From Carallia brachiata (lineage: Eukaryota; Streptophyta; Magnoliopsida; Malpighiales; Rhizophoraceae), in assembly GCA_021464245.1 (NCBI GenBank), contig JADCRB010000028.1, positions 6,885,612 to 6,949,611 on the forward strand: 64,000 nucleotides of DNA. Direction: 5' to 3'. Made by a program: the position numbers and the translations under genes. A model generated the notes under the pieces. It searched no databases, was not told the DNA's origin, and saw only the letters and a list, made by a program, of their open reading frames with translations. This document shows, piece by piece, positions 20,836 to 31,699 of the stretch; position 1 is the stretch's first letter; each line of letters opens with the position of its first letter.

Positions 20836-21276
20836 CTTCTCATCAAATAGGGCTAAGTTGGATCCTGAGCTAACACCAACAGGATTCGAGATGAATGCCT
20901 TCAACGCAACACAATTCTCTATCCACAGCTCTTTCAAATAGGGAAATTCTATTAAGTCAGTGATGCAGAATGTGTTGAGCATTGGAAGACCTTTGAGCTT
21001 TAGGAATTCTAAATTAGGAAACGGGGCCTTGCTTATGATTTTCCCTCCTGTAGCTATTACATTTTCCATTGAATCGCAGTTAGATATCTCAAGTTTTTGG
21101 AGTTGTGCAAGACTTTTGACCATCGACGATATAAATAGACAATTTAGATTCTGACACGCCTCCACAGTAAAACTTGTCAGCTTATAAAAGGAAGGCTGAT
21201 TTGCAAAGTGGTCATGCCATATCTTATCCACTTCGATTGAGTACAACTTCAGCTCTTTCAAATTTGGGAAAACATT
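20836..21276 (-). pseudogene. LRR exon (VFPNLKELKL type) of unit B
   Basis: It is 147 codons, open, phase 0 at both ends. It begins NVFPNLKELKLYSIEVDKIW after a TTTCAG acceptor and ends LALFDEK before GTCTGG. Repeats include LTSFTVEACQNLNCLF, LQKLEISNCDSMENVI and LKGLPMLNTFCI. The upstream intron (21330-21560) matches the E1-E2 intron of NLR gene 2 (61900-62160), which suggests this exon once directly followed a CC-NBS exon that is now missing. Confidence 0.82.
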
Positions 21277-21677
21277 CTGAAACCACAATTTTAGTTTCAC
21301 CGATTAACAAATTTCGCAAGGTTAAATCTATTGCAATTTACAAATTATAAATGTGAGAATTGCATTCTTTTTGTGTAAAGAGACCAATATCATGCAACCA
21401 AAAAAAAAAGTGACTAACAATCCATGCATTCTAAAACACTGTGCCTTATTTTTTAGCAAATTAAATAACATCAAAATTCCATATTCTTATTTCTCTTCCA
21501 ATAGTCACAAAATTGAACCCTACATATTTACCTTATTATCATAATACTAAGAATTATTAGCAAAAGAATTATCCATATCAAAATTGGCACTAATTTTTTT
21601 TATATCCTTTTTTTGTTTTGTTATGCTGTTTAGTTTTTATATCAATATCAAGCAAAAAAATTAAAGAGTTATATTTA

Positions 21678-22660
21678 ATGCTGCAAACGAGTCAAGTTTT
21701 GCTATGTTCAAATTTAGTTTATTATTTAACAAAGAAGCTTAAAAAAAGCATCGCATCGGTATTGTTTAAAATGACAAAACATCTATTTTAAGGAAATTAA
21801 TCAATTAAAAATAAATATTTAATTTGAATATATTAATATAAACATATATAAAACTTATATAACATATAAATTAAAAAAACGCGCCTAACAATTTCACTCT
21901 AATAACACAATAAATGAAAATTTTTTACTGACTATATAAAGGGGCCGATCTAGAAATTGTTCTCAGTGGGGGTAAAATTTATAATTACTTGCAGATATAT
22001 CTGTGTGTGTATATAGAATCACAACATGAATTTTACATTTTCCCAAAACAGCAAAAATAATTATAAATTTATAATATTTGTATTATAAATATTCATAAAG
22101 AATTATCGTTTTGAGATTTTACATGGTTTTCAAATTTTAAGTATTGCTTGAGATTTTTTTGGGGCAAAATTTTCATATTTAATAATAATTTTTGCAAAAA
22201 AAAAATCTCACTTGTTTAATACAAAATGGATACACCTTGCATCAAAATAAAATTTTCTTTTTTGTGATAATTAACTTTTTTTTTTTGACATTCACAATTA
22301 CTACCTAGCTTGGTTTGAAATAAAGAATTTGAGGAAAAGTTATTAGATTTTAAAAATTTATGGGGGCAAACAAAATTTCTAGTGGGGGCATACCATAAAA
22401 ATCTTAACGATTAATATAATAAATGTTAATATCAATGGGGGCAATTACCACTACAAAGCATGTATATTTGCCCCTGACTATATAAATGAGCTTTTAAACG
22501 AGTTGTTTATAAATTTAAACAAGTCAAACTTGTCCTCTTTTTAGTTTGACTCGTTTATTAAACTAGTTTTGAAATTAGACTTGAATGTTGCTCATTTATA
22601 TAAATGAACGTGATTAAGTTATTTTTTTTATCGAGCTGAGTCATTGAGTCTTTAATGAAG
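21678..22660. repeat. decayed hAT-like repeat in an NLR intron
   Basis: TGCTGCAAACGAGTCAAG at 21678 and a GAGCTGAGTCATTGAGTC-like right part resemble the ends of the intact element at 54940-55507 (TAAGGCTGCAAATGAGTC). A second copy lies at 62400-62900 in the homologous intron of gene 2. The inner part of this copy holds an unrelated stretch with GTGGGGGTAAAATT (21960-22450). Boundaries are approximate. Confidence 0.5.
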
Positions 22661-22915
22661 ATATTACCTCATTCATAGTCCACGTTATATTATATACATT
22701 TTTTTAATTATTCCAATAATACTAAAAATTATTGCTAATAGAGTTATACATAACAAATAACTATTGCTAAATAACTATCATATCTTTCAATATCAGCCAT
22801 GCAATGTGGCCGATATCATTTGATTTTTGCACGAAACAGTGTAAGGCTTGTCATACTAGCAAGAAAGAGGACAGAAACGAAAAAAATAATAATAATAAGA
22901 TAGGAGAAAACTGAC

Positions 22916-23620
22916 CTTTGCCCATGTAGCTCCATTAGCATCGAATGGTGGACATTCATTCAAAAATGTGCATGTGAATGAACTTGAACACTCAATGATA
23001 GTAATGCTTTTCAAGGATGGACATTCCACAGTTGCACCTCCGGAGTAGAAGCCTGTCAAGTTGGGCAAACATTCGAGAGAAACGGAGTTCAATAGCGGAA
23101 GCTTGACGTTATCAACTCCTGATGCTACTCCTTTTGTGATGATTTCCTGAATTATAGGACATCTTTTTACCTCGAGCTCCTGGAGCCGCGCAAGGCCCAA
23201 GCACGTTTGAGTAAATAGGTATCTCAAAGTGCTACAGTTGTGAATTTTGAGCACTTTAAGGTTGCTAAGGGGAAACACCCCTTTAGGCTCCTCCTTCCAT
23301 ACTCGCTTCAGCCTTGGTAGGTCATTCAATTGCAATTTGTTTAGCTTGGTCAGTGTCCGGATTTGGCCATCCGGGGCATTGTGCAGAGTGAGATCAAATA
23401 CTTGTTCTATTGAATCACAATTTTTCACTTCAAGCTCTGCCAAATTGTCCAAGGAACGTAATAAATTGAATGGGATAGCATTGGAGTAATGCACACATTC
23501 ATCCACCACCAGAGACCTCAAATCGGAGAGGAAATTGGCTGGAAAATGTTCCTTATGCCAAGATTCTTTCAACTCTGGAAAATCTGAGAGTTTCAGATGC
23601 TCTATGCCATGAAATCCAAC
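22916..23620 (-). CDS. NLR gene 1 exon 5 (LRR)
   Basis: 235 codons, open, phase 0. It begins VGFHGIEHLKLSDFPELKESW after a TCCAG acceptor and ends GATWAK before GTCAGT. LRRs include LAELEVKNCDSIEQVF, LNKLQLNDLPRLKRVW, LKVLKIHNCSTLRYLF and LQELEVKRCPIIQEII. It has no close copy elsewhere in the window. It ends at a canonical donor, so another exon is expected downstream. That could be exon 20836-21276, but this is unproven. Confidence 0.78.
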
Positions 23621-23736
23621 CTGGAGAAACAAAATATTAAGGCTCATTCGTCAAATTAAATATGATGAAAGAAAAAAGAAACATGCCAGTAAGCACTATT
23701 TAGTAGCCCAAATAGGATTCAGTGACAGATACCAAC

Positions 23737-24585
23737 CGATTCTGCACACAGCTGTTGTATGGTGGTGTTGAGATCGCCCTCCCAACTCCCTCTAGCATCT
23801 TCTTGGGCCAGTTTTACTCTCTTGAGCTTTGGTGTGACTGAGAGTCCTCCTGAGAAAGACTTCATCTTGGGACATTGCGTCACAATTACTTCCTCCAAAG
23901 ATGGAAATTTGAAGGTGTGATAGGCAGATGAGAAGCAAGTGAGAATTTCCAAGTTTCCAAGTTTCAAAGTTTTCAAATTGCCCCAGCTAATCACCTGGCC
24001 TTCTCCGTCATGGTCTTCCTCTCTTGCCACTATTTCCTCTACCATATTGCATTCACTTATGCTCAGTTTTGTGAGATGCCTCAGATATTGGGCTGTTGAG
24101 GAAGTCACCAGATTCAACAAACCTTGACATTTCCATACATTCAGATGGGACAGATTTCCAAAGTATGCAACAGAAGGCGCCAAACTAATCAAACTGTCAC
24201 ACCACCATACTTCTAGTGACTCAAGATTTTTAAACAAGATCTGTTCCTGTAGGCAACCCTGTTTCCAAATAGTCTTCAGATTGCGAAGACCTGCTAGCTT
24301 CATCACTTGAATAGTGGAAACTGTCCTCCCTTGATGCTCTTCCTCACTGACAGTGACAGGTCCTTCAAACCAGAACAACTCCTGTAGCTCATTATGCATT
24401 ACTTCTAGGAATTCCAAATTTTGGAATCGTGAGAGGAGAGCAGGGAGAAATGATGCTGACTTCTCATCAAGGTTTTCCAAACGGAGATGCCTCAATTCAT
24501 CCGATAGGAGGGGCTGAAATCGAGCATCCCTTATCAATTGTGCGTCCCTACCGGTCAAAGTCAAACTTTCTAAGTTGGGAATGAC
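23737..24585 (-). CDS. NLR gene 1 exon 4 (LRR)
   Basis: 283 codons, open, phase 0 at both ends. It starts VIPNLESLTLTGRDAQL after a TACAG acceptor. Repeats include LRNLKTIWKQGC, LESLEVWWCDSLISLAPS, LTKLSISECNMVEEIV and FPSLEEVIVTQCPKMKSF. A GTTGGT donor after 23737 would join in frame to exon 5. Without splicing, the frame stops at 23719 after ESVGICH. Very similar to 17715-18561 and more distantly to 58925-59754. Confidence 0.8.
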
Positions 24586-25760
24586 CTGTACAACCCAATC
24601 AAGCAGATAGACTTGAGAGTGGTACGATTTTGGATTTTGATATTTCTCCATAGGGGCTAAAATAAAACATCTTACTAATTATTACATACTATATTATCAT
24701 AATTACAGAACATAAATAGACTCTTAAACAATAAATATTATTTTTCATAAGATCAATCAAACACATAAAAAATTTTGAGCATCTACACAGCTGATTATGA
24801 CATATTAATATTTAAATATTGTTTTCCTATCCTAATCTTTTATTATATTTTAAATTTCTTACCATGAGACATAAATTTTACCTTTTTTTTTCCATTTTCA
24901 GGCTCACATTTTGAAGAGAAAATGACAAATTCCTTAAATCTTGAATGCAATCTCACTTTCAGGTGCCACTTCTGTCAACTTAGATTTTTTTTTTTTTTTA
25001 TATAAAAAAGGCCTTTGACTATGTTATAACATTTTTTTTCAATGAATGCTAGTCCACGATTGGCAATTCAAAATAATTCATTATTCTATTAATGCAAGTT
25101 GTGCTGAGCAATCTCATTTTTCTTGAAAACCCAAAAAAAATTTGGTTAGTTGTGAAAATTGAAACTTATTAAGTTGAAGTAAATATATATTTTTGATTCA
25201 ATTAAAGTTTTTTTTTTAATTTTAGAAAGTCACACTTAACTAAATTGAAATGTTATCTTATATGTATAATTTTATTTTTCATTTAGATAATACTATAATT
25301 ATTACCGAGAAATATATGTATAATAAGTAAATCTCACTAAAGTATTATTATGTCTTATTGAATGACTTATTTATTTTATACAATGATAATTATAGTTTTT
25401 TCCTAATAAATATATCAAAATTATATATATGTTACATTAAAATTAGAATTTTTATTACTATTTTTTGGAAATTAATTGTCAACCAGTTAAATTAAATGTT
25501 TAAAAAAACCGAACTAAACCAAAACTTTTAATTAACCAAAAATTTTGAGCAACTTTAATTTTTAAAAGGGTCAAAGCAAAACATAGGTCGGTCTGGGTTT
25601 TAACCTCAACTGAACCATAAACTTCCCCAAATTGGCACAGTTATTAGCTATCGGTAATAAGGAGTTTTTAGATGATGATTTCTTGACTAAAACAGTTCAA
25701 CTGTATGGAAAATGCATTGATGATGGACGAACAGAAAGAAGTTGGAGTAAATGTCCGCAC

Positions 25761-26500
25761 CTTCTCAGCTGAAAAAAATGGTCGTTGAAGGGAATTATCG
25801 AATTGGCTTCTCAGGCTATTTTCTTGAAAGCTCCCAAATAATTCTATCCTGCCACAACTAAAAACATCTAAAATTTTTAAGATTGGCCATTCAGATGTAT
25901 GCATCCCCGTGTAGAGTCTCTTGAGTTGTTTTAAACCATAAAGCCTCAGAGTTGTCAATTTGGGAAATTGAAACCTTGCAATTTCTTCCGTTTCTTCATT
26001 GTCTCAATAATTTCCTTAATCCCACAAGTTTGAAGCTCAAGCAGTTCAAGCTGCAGAAGACCCCTGGCAATGAAGGCTGGAAAAACCCTTTTCAGATTTG
26101 GGCATTGATTAGCATCCACTACCTGTAGATCATTAAAGGAAATGACTTCTTTTTGTTGGGGAAGAGTATTCCAGATGTGCTTCAAATTTGGCAAATTTCT
26201 TATCCTCAAAGTCCTCAATCGACTAGCTGCGGTTCCTTGTGTTCGAATATTCACCAATGCCTCAAGTTGAAGGCTAAACACCTCTTTTAGTGACGCACAA
26301 TTAATCAACTCTAGACTTTCTAGATTAAGGAACCTGCTCATCAGCGTCTCGGGTGGGAAAATATTCAGCAGTTCCTTTGCATGTTCTACAATTATAGATT
26401 TTATTTTGGCAAAGGAACACTTGTGAAGTTCAGAATGCCATATCGACTTTAACCCATCCATGTCAACAATCCGCAATTCCTCCAACTTCGGGAAAGCGAC
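25761..26500 (-). pseudogene. NLR gene 1 exon 3 (LRR), frameshifted
   Basis: It begins VAFPKLEELRIVDMDGLKSIW after TTATAG and ends FSAEK before GTGCGG. In the stretch encoding EIIET, the paralogue at about 20008 reads CTTCATCTGTCTC on the plus strand where this copy reads CTTCATTGTCTC, one base fewer. The frame then runs to a stop (KRKKLQGFNFPN), while homology continues in the next frame from TTLRLYGLKQLKRLY. Length is 740 bp against 747 in gene 2. Confidence 0.85.
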
Positions 26501-26826
26501 CTATAAGAAAAAGTAGAAACCAATCGTCTAAGAATACCAAAAAATTGAATTAGACACAAATGTGAAACCAAATTTAGCGTCGTTGAAAGTTAAAAGATCA
26601 GTCCCGGTAAAAGTCAATTAACCAAAAAATAATAATAAAGAGTTATCATAGACCATCTTCTCTATCACTATTTTTAGGGGGAAAAGGACACATTTTGTTT
26701 TGTTAGATTGGAAATACAACACATATTTGAGAATCCAAGGAAACAAATAAAAAGAACCAAAACATTTTCAAAAAAAAAAAAACTCATAAAATAATAGAAG
26801 TTTAATCAAGACAAAGAAAAGCATCA

Positions 26827-26851
26827 AACCTTCTCGTCAAACAGAGCTAAG
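26827..26851 (-). pseudogene. stub of an NLR LRR exon cut off by a poly-A element
   Basis: The 25 bases AACCTTCTCGTCAAACAGAG plus CTAAG correspond to the 3' end of the FPNLKELKL-type exons (encoding LALFDEK and the donor). The match stops exactly at a run of 15 T (26852-26866), beyond which the DNA is unrelated. The intron on its other side (26640-26826) matches 20640-20830. An extra exon of this type was therefore present and has been truncated. Confidence 0.75.
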
Positions 26852-27700
26852 TTTTTTTTTTTTTTTAACCAAAGGGAAATTGTTTCATTAATTATCACAG
26901 AAAACCTTACATAAGACTAATGCAAATGCATACAAAGTTAAACAACCACACGCATGATATCATCACAATATCTATACGAGTTACAACGATAAAAAATAAA
27001 TTAAAAATACATGTAGATTGTTTTCTTAATAGTTAAAGCAATAAAATGAAGAAATAGTATGCGCAACAATATGAATTTTATCTTCATTAAAAAAATAAAA
27101 TCATATAAAGTTAGAATAGTTGACTTCATGTATATTGTGTAACATCACTTACTCTGACACATACTTTGGTTCCACATTGCATTAATCAGCACAAGTAGGT
27201 TCCAAAGGCCTTTATATTTCAAGGATGTTGTGTGAGAAGCACAATCAATATGTGGATCAAAATCACACTTTCTACGTACGCATCACAACGTACAGTTTGG
27301 TGCTATCATAGGATGAGAAGGAGAAACCTAAAAGGGTGTTAGAATAAATATGAGTTGTCTCCTACCCTTCTGGTCTACCATTTGTACATACAAAGACCCT
27401 TATTGCTAAGAAAGATCAAGGAACATCAATTTATTATAGATGCTCGTTACTAAAGAAGGAGAAGAGGCATCATAGAATAAAAAAAGTTATGACTTATTGA
27501 ATGAATTGATGGTTGGTATTTTTATTTTTATGTCCCATGACAATTGCTAGAAGTTGAATAAAATGCTAAAAATAATAGAAAAGCGTTGCACTTTGCACAC
27601 CCTGGTTGGGCATACTATATATAATATATAGATAGATAATAACATTTCAAAAAGGCCCATCTAAGAATAGAGGTTTATCAAAAAGAAAAGAAATAAGAAA
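26852..27700 (-). mobile_element. probable LINE/SINE-type retroposon fragment, minus strand (3' end at 26852)
   Basis: On the minus strand the inserted DNA ends CCCTTTGGTT followed by a poly-A tail of 15, the signature of a target-primed retroposon 3' end. It begins where an LRR exon is cut. No reverse transcriptase frame is visible in this AT-rich segment, so it is either a short 3' LINE piece or a non-coding retroposon. The 5' limit is not determined; 27700 is only approximate. Confidence 0.5.
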
Positions 27701-27926
27701 AAGAGTCTGATACATGTCTCCACAATTTAGCACTACTCCATTTTTACTCCTTTCTTTTAGTTTTTTTTTTAGTTAAATCGTTAATGTATTTAGTGTTATC
27801 TTAAATATAATAAGTATTATCCTAAACTTTAATTTTTCTAAACATTTTTTGCTAGTACAGTGGTGGTGAAATAGTGCTAAAATGTAAAGCCATGGACATT
27901 TTCTCTTTTAACAAAAATGCACACAC

Positions 27927-28367
27927 CTTCTCGTCGAAGAGGGCCAAGCTGGATTTGCTATTGCCGGCAATGTGATTGGAAATAAATGCCTTTAATTGAG
28001 AACAATCCTCTATCCAGAGCTTTTTCAAAGAGGGGAATTCTATTAAGCCACCAATGCAAAATCTGCTGAGAGTTGGAAGACCTTTTAACTTTAGAAATTG
28101 TAGATTAGGAAAGAGAATCTCGTCTATTTTTTCCCCTTCAAGAGCTATTACATCTTCCAATGACTCGCAGTCACTTATCTCTAGTCTTTGGAGTTGGACA
28201 AAACTTGTGACCATTGATGATATAAAAAGATAATTAAGATTCCTACAAGTCTCCACCGTCAAGCTTGTTAATTCGTAGAAAGAACGTTGATCTGCAAATT
28301 GTCTGTGCCATATCTTATCCACCCCAATAGAGGACAACTTCAATTCTTTTAAATTTGGGAAAACAAT
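27927..28367 (-). CDS. NLR gene 1 exon 2 (LRR)
   Basis: 147 codons, open, phase 0. It begins IVFPNLKELKLSSIGVDKIW after TTGCAG and ends SLALFDEK before GTGTGT. Leucine-rich repeats of the irregular C-terminal kind, such as LTSLTVETCRNLNYLF and LQRLEISDCESLEDVI. Homologous to 61406-61849 and 20836-21276. Confidence 0.85.
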
Positions 28368-28728
28368 CTGCAACCACAATTTTCTTTTCACCAGTTAATT
28401 TTCTGGCAAATATTTAAAAAAAAATGTGAGGATTAATCTATGATAACATTCAAGTTATCGTACTTGTTGAGATAAATACATGGCATAAAAAAAAAAAATA
28501 AAGCCTTACTTTTTAAGAAATTATATGGCATCAAGGTTCCATATTCTTCTCTCTTCTAACAGTATTAAATTTGTACACTAAAATGAATTAAACGTTAGAT
28601 AATAGTCCTGGATTCTCAACGGACAACACAAAAAATGTTCATGTTTGTGTCTCTAACGACCCATTCTAGCCCCACACACAAACAAAAACTAGAAAATATA
28701 GAGTTAGAACGTGAGCGTATAAGCGTAC

Positions 28729-31649
28729 CATTTCATTAAATAAGGGCATTGAAGTATCACTTGCTGATTCAATTTCCATGAAAGGTGGAATCATTGCGGA
28801 TTGCTTTTGTCTTGAGCCAGACGCCGTTGCGGATGCAGGATGCACTTTCCCTTTCGAACAAAAGCTTCGGAGCAGTGGCAGTTGCAGCTTCAAGGAGTAT
28901 AATTGAGCGAATTCCACCACTTCATTTTATCATCCTCTTCTTCTTCTACTTCTCCATTTTCATCAGCAAATAACACTTCTATATCACTGCAGTCTATTAT
29001 TTCCATTTCGCCAAGCTGTTGAAGGTTTCTTCGAATCGTGGAAAACAGGAAGAGATTCTTCAATTTGTTGCAGCTTCTGACTTTTAGGATTCTTAGTTTG
29101 CAGAAGTCCCCGTCCAAAAGTTTCCTCGCAGAAATGTTGTCTAGGTTCACCAGATTCTGCAGAATCAACGTCTCCAGGACAGGAAATGCATAACAAGGCC
29201 CCAGCCTTTTTAAGTCAATGATATGTCGAATCTCTGTACTGTTTTGAACACGAAGATGCTTTAGCTGTGGAAATCCTTCACTGTCTAGATAATATAGTAC
29301 ATTGTTGATTCCCTCCAATTCATCCAAATAAAGATCTTCTACGTCCTTCAATAAAGTCTTCAACCCATGCTTCGAGTGAATGCTTGTATCCAGCTTCAAC
29401 TTTAACGTTCTTGAAGTTTGATATTTGTCACCCCAGTCCCACACATCGCCAATGAATATCTTGAATCTTTCCAACTTCTTGGAAGATAGCCTCCTCTGTC
29501 GTAGTTTCTTGGCATCTGGCACATGAATCTCCAAATTTGTTAGAGGCAAGTACTCCAATTCAGATAGACTTGCGTTGCTTTGATTATCGGGACGTTTGAC
29601 CTCCCAATTAACGAAGCTGTCGCCCATCAGCAGTTCTTCTAACTTTGATAACTGTGACAAGACATTTTCTGGAATGAATTTGAGTTTCGAACATTTGCTC
29701 AAATCTAGAAACTTGAGTCGAGCCAAGTGCACCAGATTTCTTGGCAACTCAACTATTTCAGAGCCCCAAAGGCTAAGGATTTCAAGATTCTCTAGTTGCA
29801 TCACGACAGATATGTCGTGCAATGTACACAAGTCCAAACACAACGTATGAAGGCTTGCCAGGGAGCCCAGTGATGAAGGAAGAGATGAGAAACGCGTCTT
29901 TGATAAGTCCAGCACTTGAAGCTTTGTTATCCCTTCGAAAAAAGAATCGGGGATGTTCGAGGAGCGATCTCCCCCATACAAGCGAAAGAACTCTACCGTT
30001 GGGCATTTCGACTTCAGACAGGCCATAGAAACATCACAGATGTCAAGACAAACTTTTGTACAACTTTTAGTATCCATTCCTTGGAATTCCTCCAACGAAG
30101 CACCACCGACCTTGAATCTAAATTGAGATTTGGATGCAATTGAGGCAGCAGCGTCTTGAACAACATCATGCATTCTGACGCAACCATGCGTTTCACTCTC
30201 TGACAACAAGCACGAGCCTTTTAGCTCTTCAATCAACTTATGGACTCTAAGTCGGGCAGCTTCCACCGTGCGTACGCCTTTAAGTAGACCCAGGCCCATA
30301 CTATACTTCAACAAGTCTATGATCCATATATCAAAACTCGTAAATAGACCACAGAGCAAAAAAAACGACTTGACTTCGTCATCAGGCAAATGATCATAAC
30401 TCAACTGTAGACAAGACTTATATTGCTCACCTTTAGACGTAGACAGTCGGTTTAAAGCATCCTTCCATATGTTGATATCCTTGTTCTTTAAGGCACTTGC
30501 CACCGTGACAAGTAAGATAGGCAAACCTCCACACTCCCTGGCCACATTTTCGGCTATAGATTGCGATTCTGGAATTTTGAGGCCACCCAGCGTCCTCTCA
30601 AATAAAGCCCATGACTCCTGTGGGTCTAAAACATCGAGCATGACCTCTTTCTGCACTCCCATGTCATTGGTCAACAGATCCCGACTTCTTGAGGTCATTA
30701 ACAGTTTGCATCCCTTGAGATATTCTTCTTTCCGTTCCAACTGAGAATCGACCGGAAAACCTTCGCGCAAGAAGTCAGCTCCTCCACCCTTGAACAATTT
30801 CTCATTGGTTAATAGAATTCCCAAATCTTTCAGTTCAATTTTTTTCCAGAGATCGTCCAAAATTATAAGGACCTTATTTTCTTTCTTCAATCTCTGAAGA
30901 AGTTCAATTGATCTTCCATGTACGGTCTCCTTCTCGAATTTCAAGTCTAGCACGTCTGCAATACTCCTTTGAATCTCTTTGAGATCTGGATTTTGAGATA
31001 CAGTTGCCATAGCCACGACATCGAACAACTTCCCTTCAAGAGCTTGCCTGTGGACCTCCTCTGCCAAAGTGGTCTTACCCGTTCCGCCTGTGCCGGAGAC
31101 ACCTATCATATTGACATTTGGATTGGGATCTGTCAATGCAACCATAACTTCTTTGAATTTGGAAGCTCTCGAAGGCAAGTCCTCGAAACCATGAAGGGAT
31201 GAAGAAACTATCTGCTGTGAAGCGGGCCGGTAGGATATTTGATTCCGATCAAATTTGCCCTCATTCTTCAGACCTTCAATGGCCAAAGCTTTTTTGGCTG
31301 AATTTTTCCCAAGCTGATAGCGGGTATTTATGTTGGGACACCACCCAGCAAAACACTTCTTCTTTGCCTCTTCTTCTTCGCTTTGAGTAAGCTCCCCAGC
31401 CTCTTCAATGGCCTTCTGGGCATCAGTCAGCCACTTTACAACGTCAGGCTGGATCTCGTACCCGTTCCTCCGATATTCTTCAGCAGAGTTCTGCAAGCTC
31501 CCTCTTGTAGCGGCCAGGTTCTCAACCTGATTCTTGAGCTCTGCAACCTTCCTTGCGTAGCAAAAAGCATATCCGGCATGTCGTATCACGGGGCCGATGG
31601 TGTACTCAAAAACAGTGGGAGCTATGGAAACAATGAATTCGAAAGCCAT
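28729..31649 (-). CDS. NLR gene 1 exon 1: CC-NBS-ARC-LRR protein, truncated at 919 aa by frameshift
   Basis: A helical CC-type N-terminus (1-150) includes VAELKNQVENLAATRGSLQ. The NB-ARC follows: P-loop GVSGTGGTGKTT (183-194; the usual form is GMGGVGKTT), kinase-2 KVLIILDDLW (259-268), RNBS-B CKLLMTSRSRD (314-324), GLPL as CGGLPILLVTVASAL (373-387), RNBS-D FFLLCGLF (429-436) and MHD as RMHDVV (492-497). LRRs run from about 520 to 900. The segment between kinase-2 and RNBS-B (about 275-312) is longer than usual. Start: ATG at 31647-31649, with CC homology beginning at once. After an acidic run (about 895-909) the frame shifts and ends WWNSLNYTP. In the next frame, homology continues (VEFAQLYSLKLQLPLLRSFC) to the donor GTACGC after 28729. 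Predicted cytosolic ATPase switch and immune receptor. Confidence 0.9.
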
Positions 31650-31699
31650 TTTTTGCTTCCGACTTCTTAGACTTTTGTTGTTATGCTTTTTGTTCCTTC

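Larger units (their letters stand above)
22916..31649 (-). pseudogene. NLR gene 1: CC-NBS-LRR, multi-exon, two frameshifts
   Basis: Exons on the minus strand, by consensus borders and phases: E1 31649-28729, E2 28367-27927, E3 26500-25761, E4 24585-23737, E5 23620-22916. The architecture (one large CC-NBS-LRR exon followed by several LRR-only exons) is that of the plant CNL group related to At4g27190, RPS2 and RPS5, which act as intracellular pathogen sensors. E1 lacks one A in a homopolymer (28925-28928) and E3 lacks one base near 26000, both relative to paralogues in this window. E2, E4 and E5 are open with phase-0 joins. As sequenced the protein would end at 919 residues. If the two indels were errors, the gene would be full length. 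Units B and the 12-kb relic lie downstream. Confidence 0.85.
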
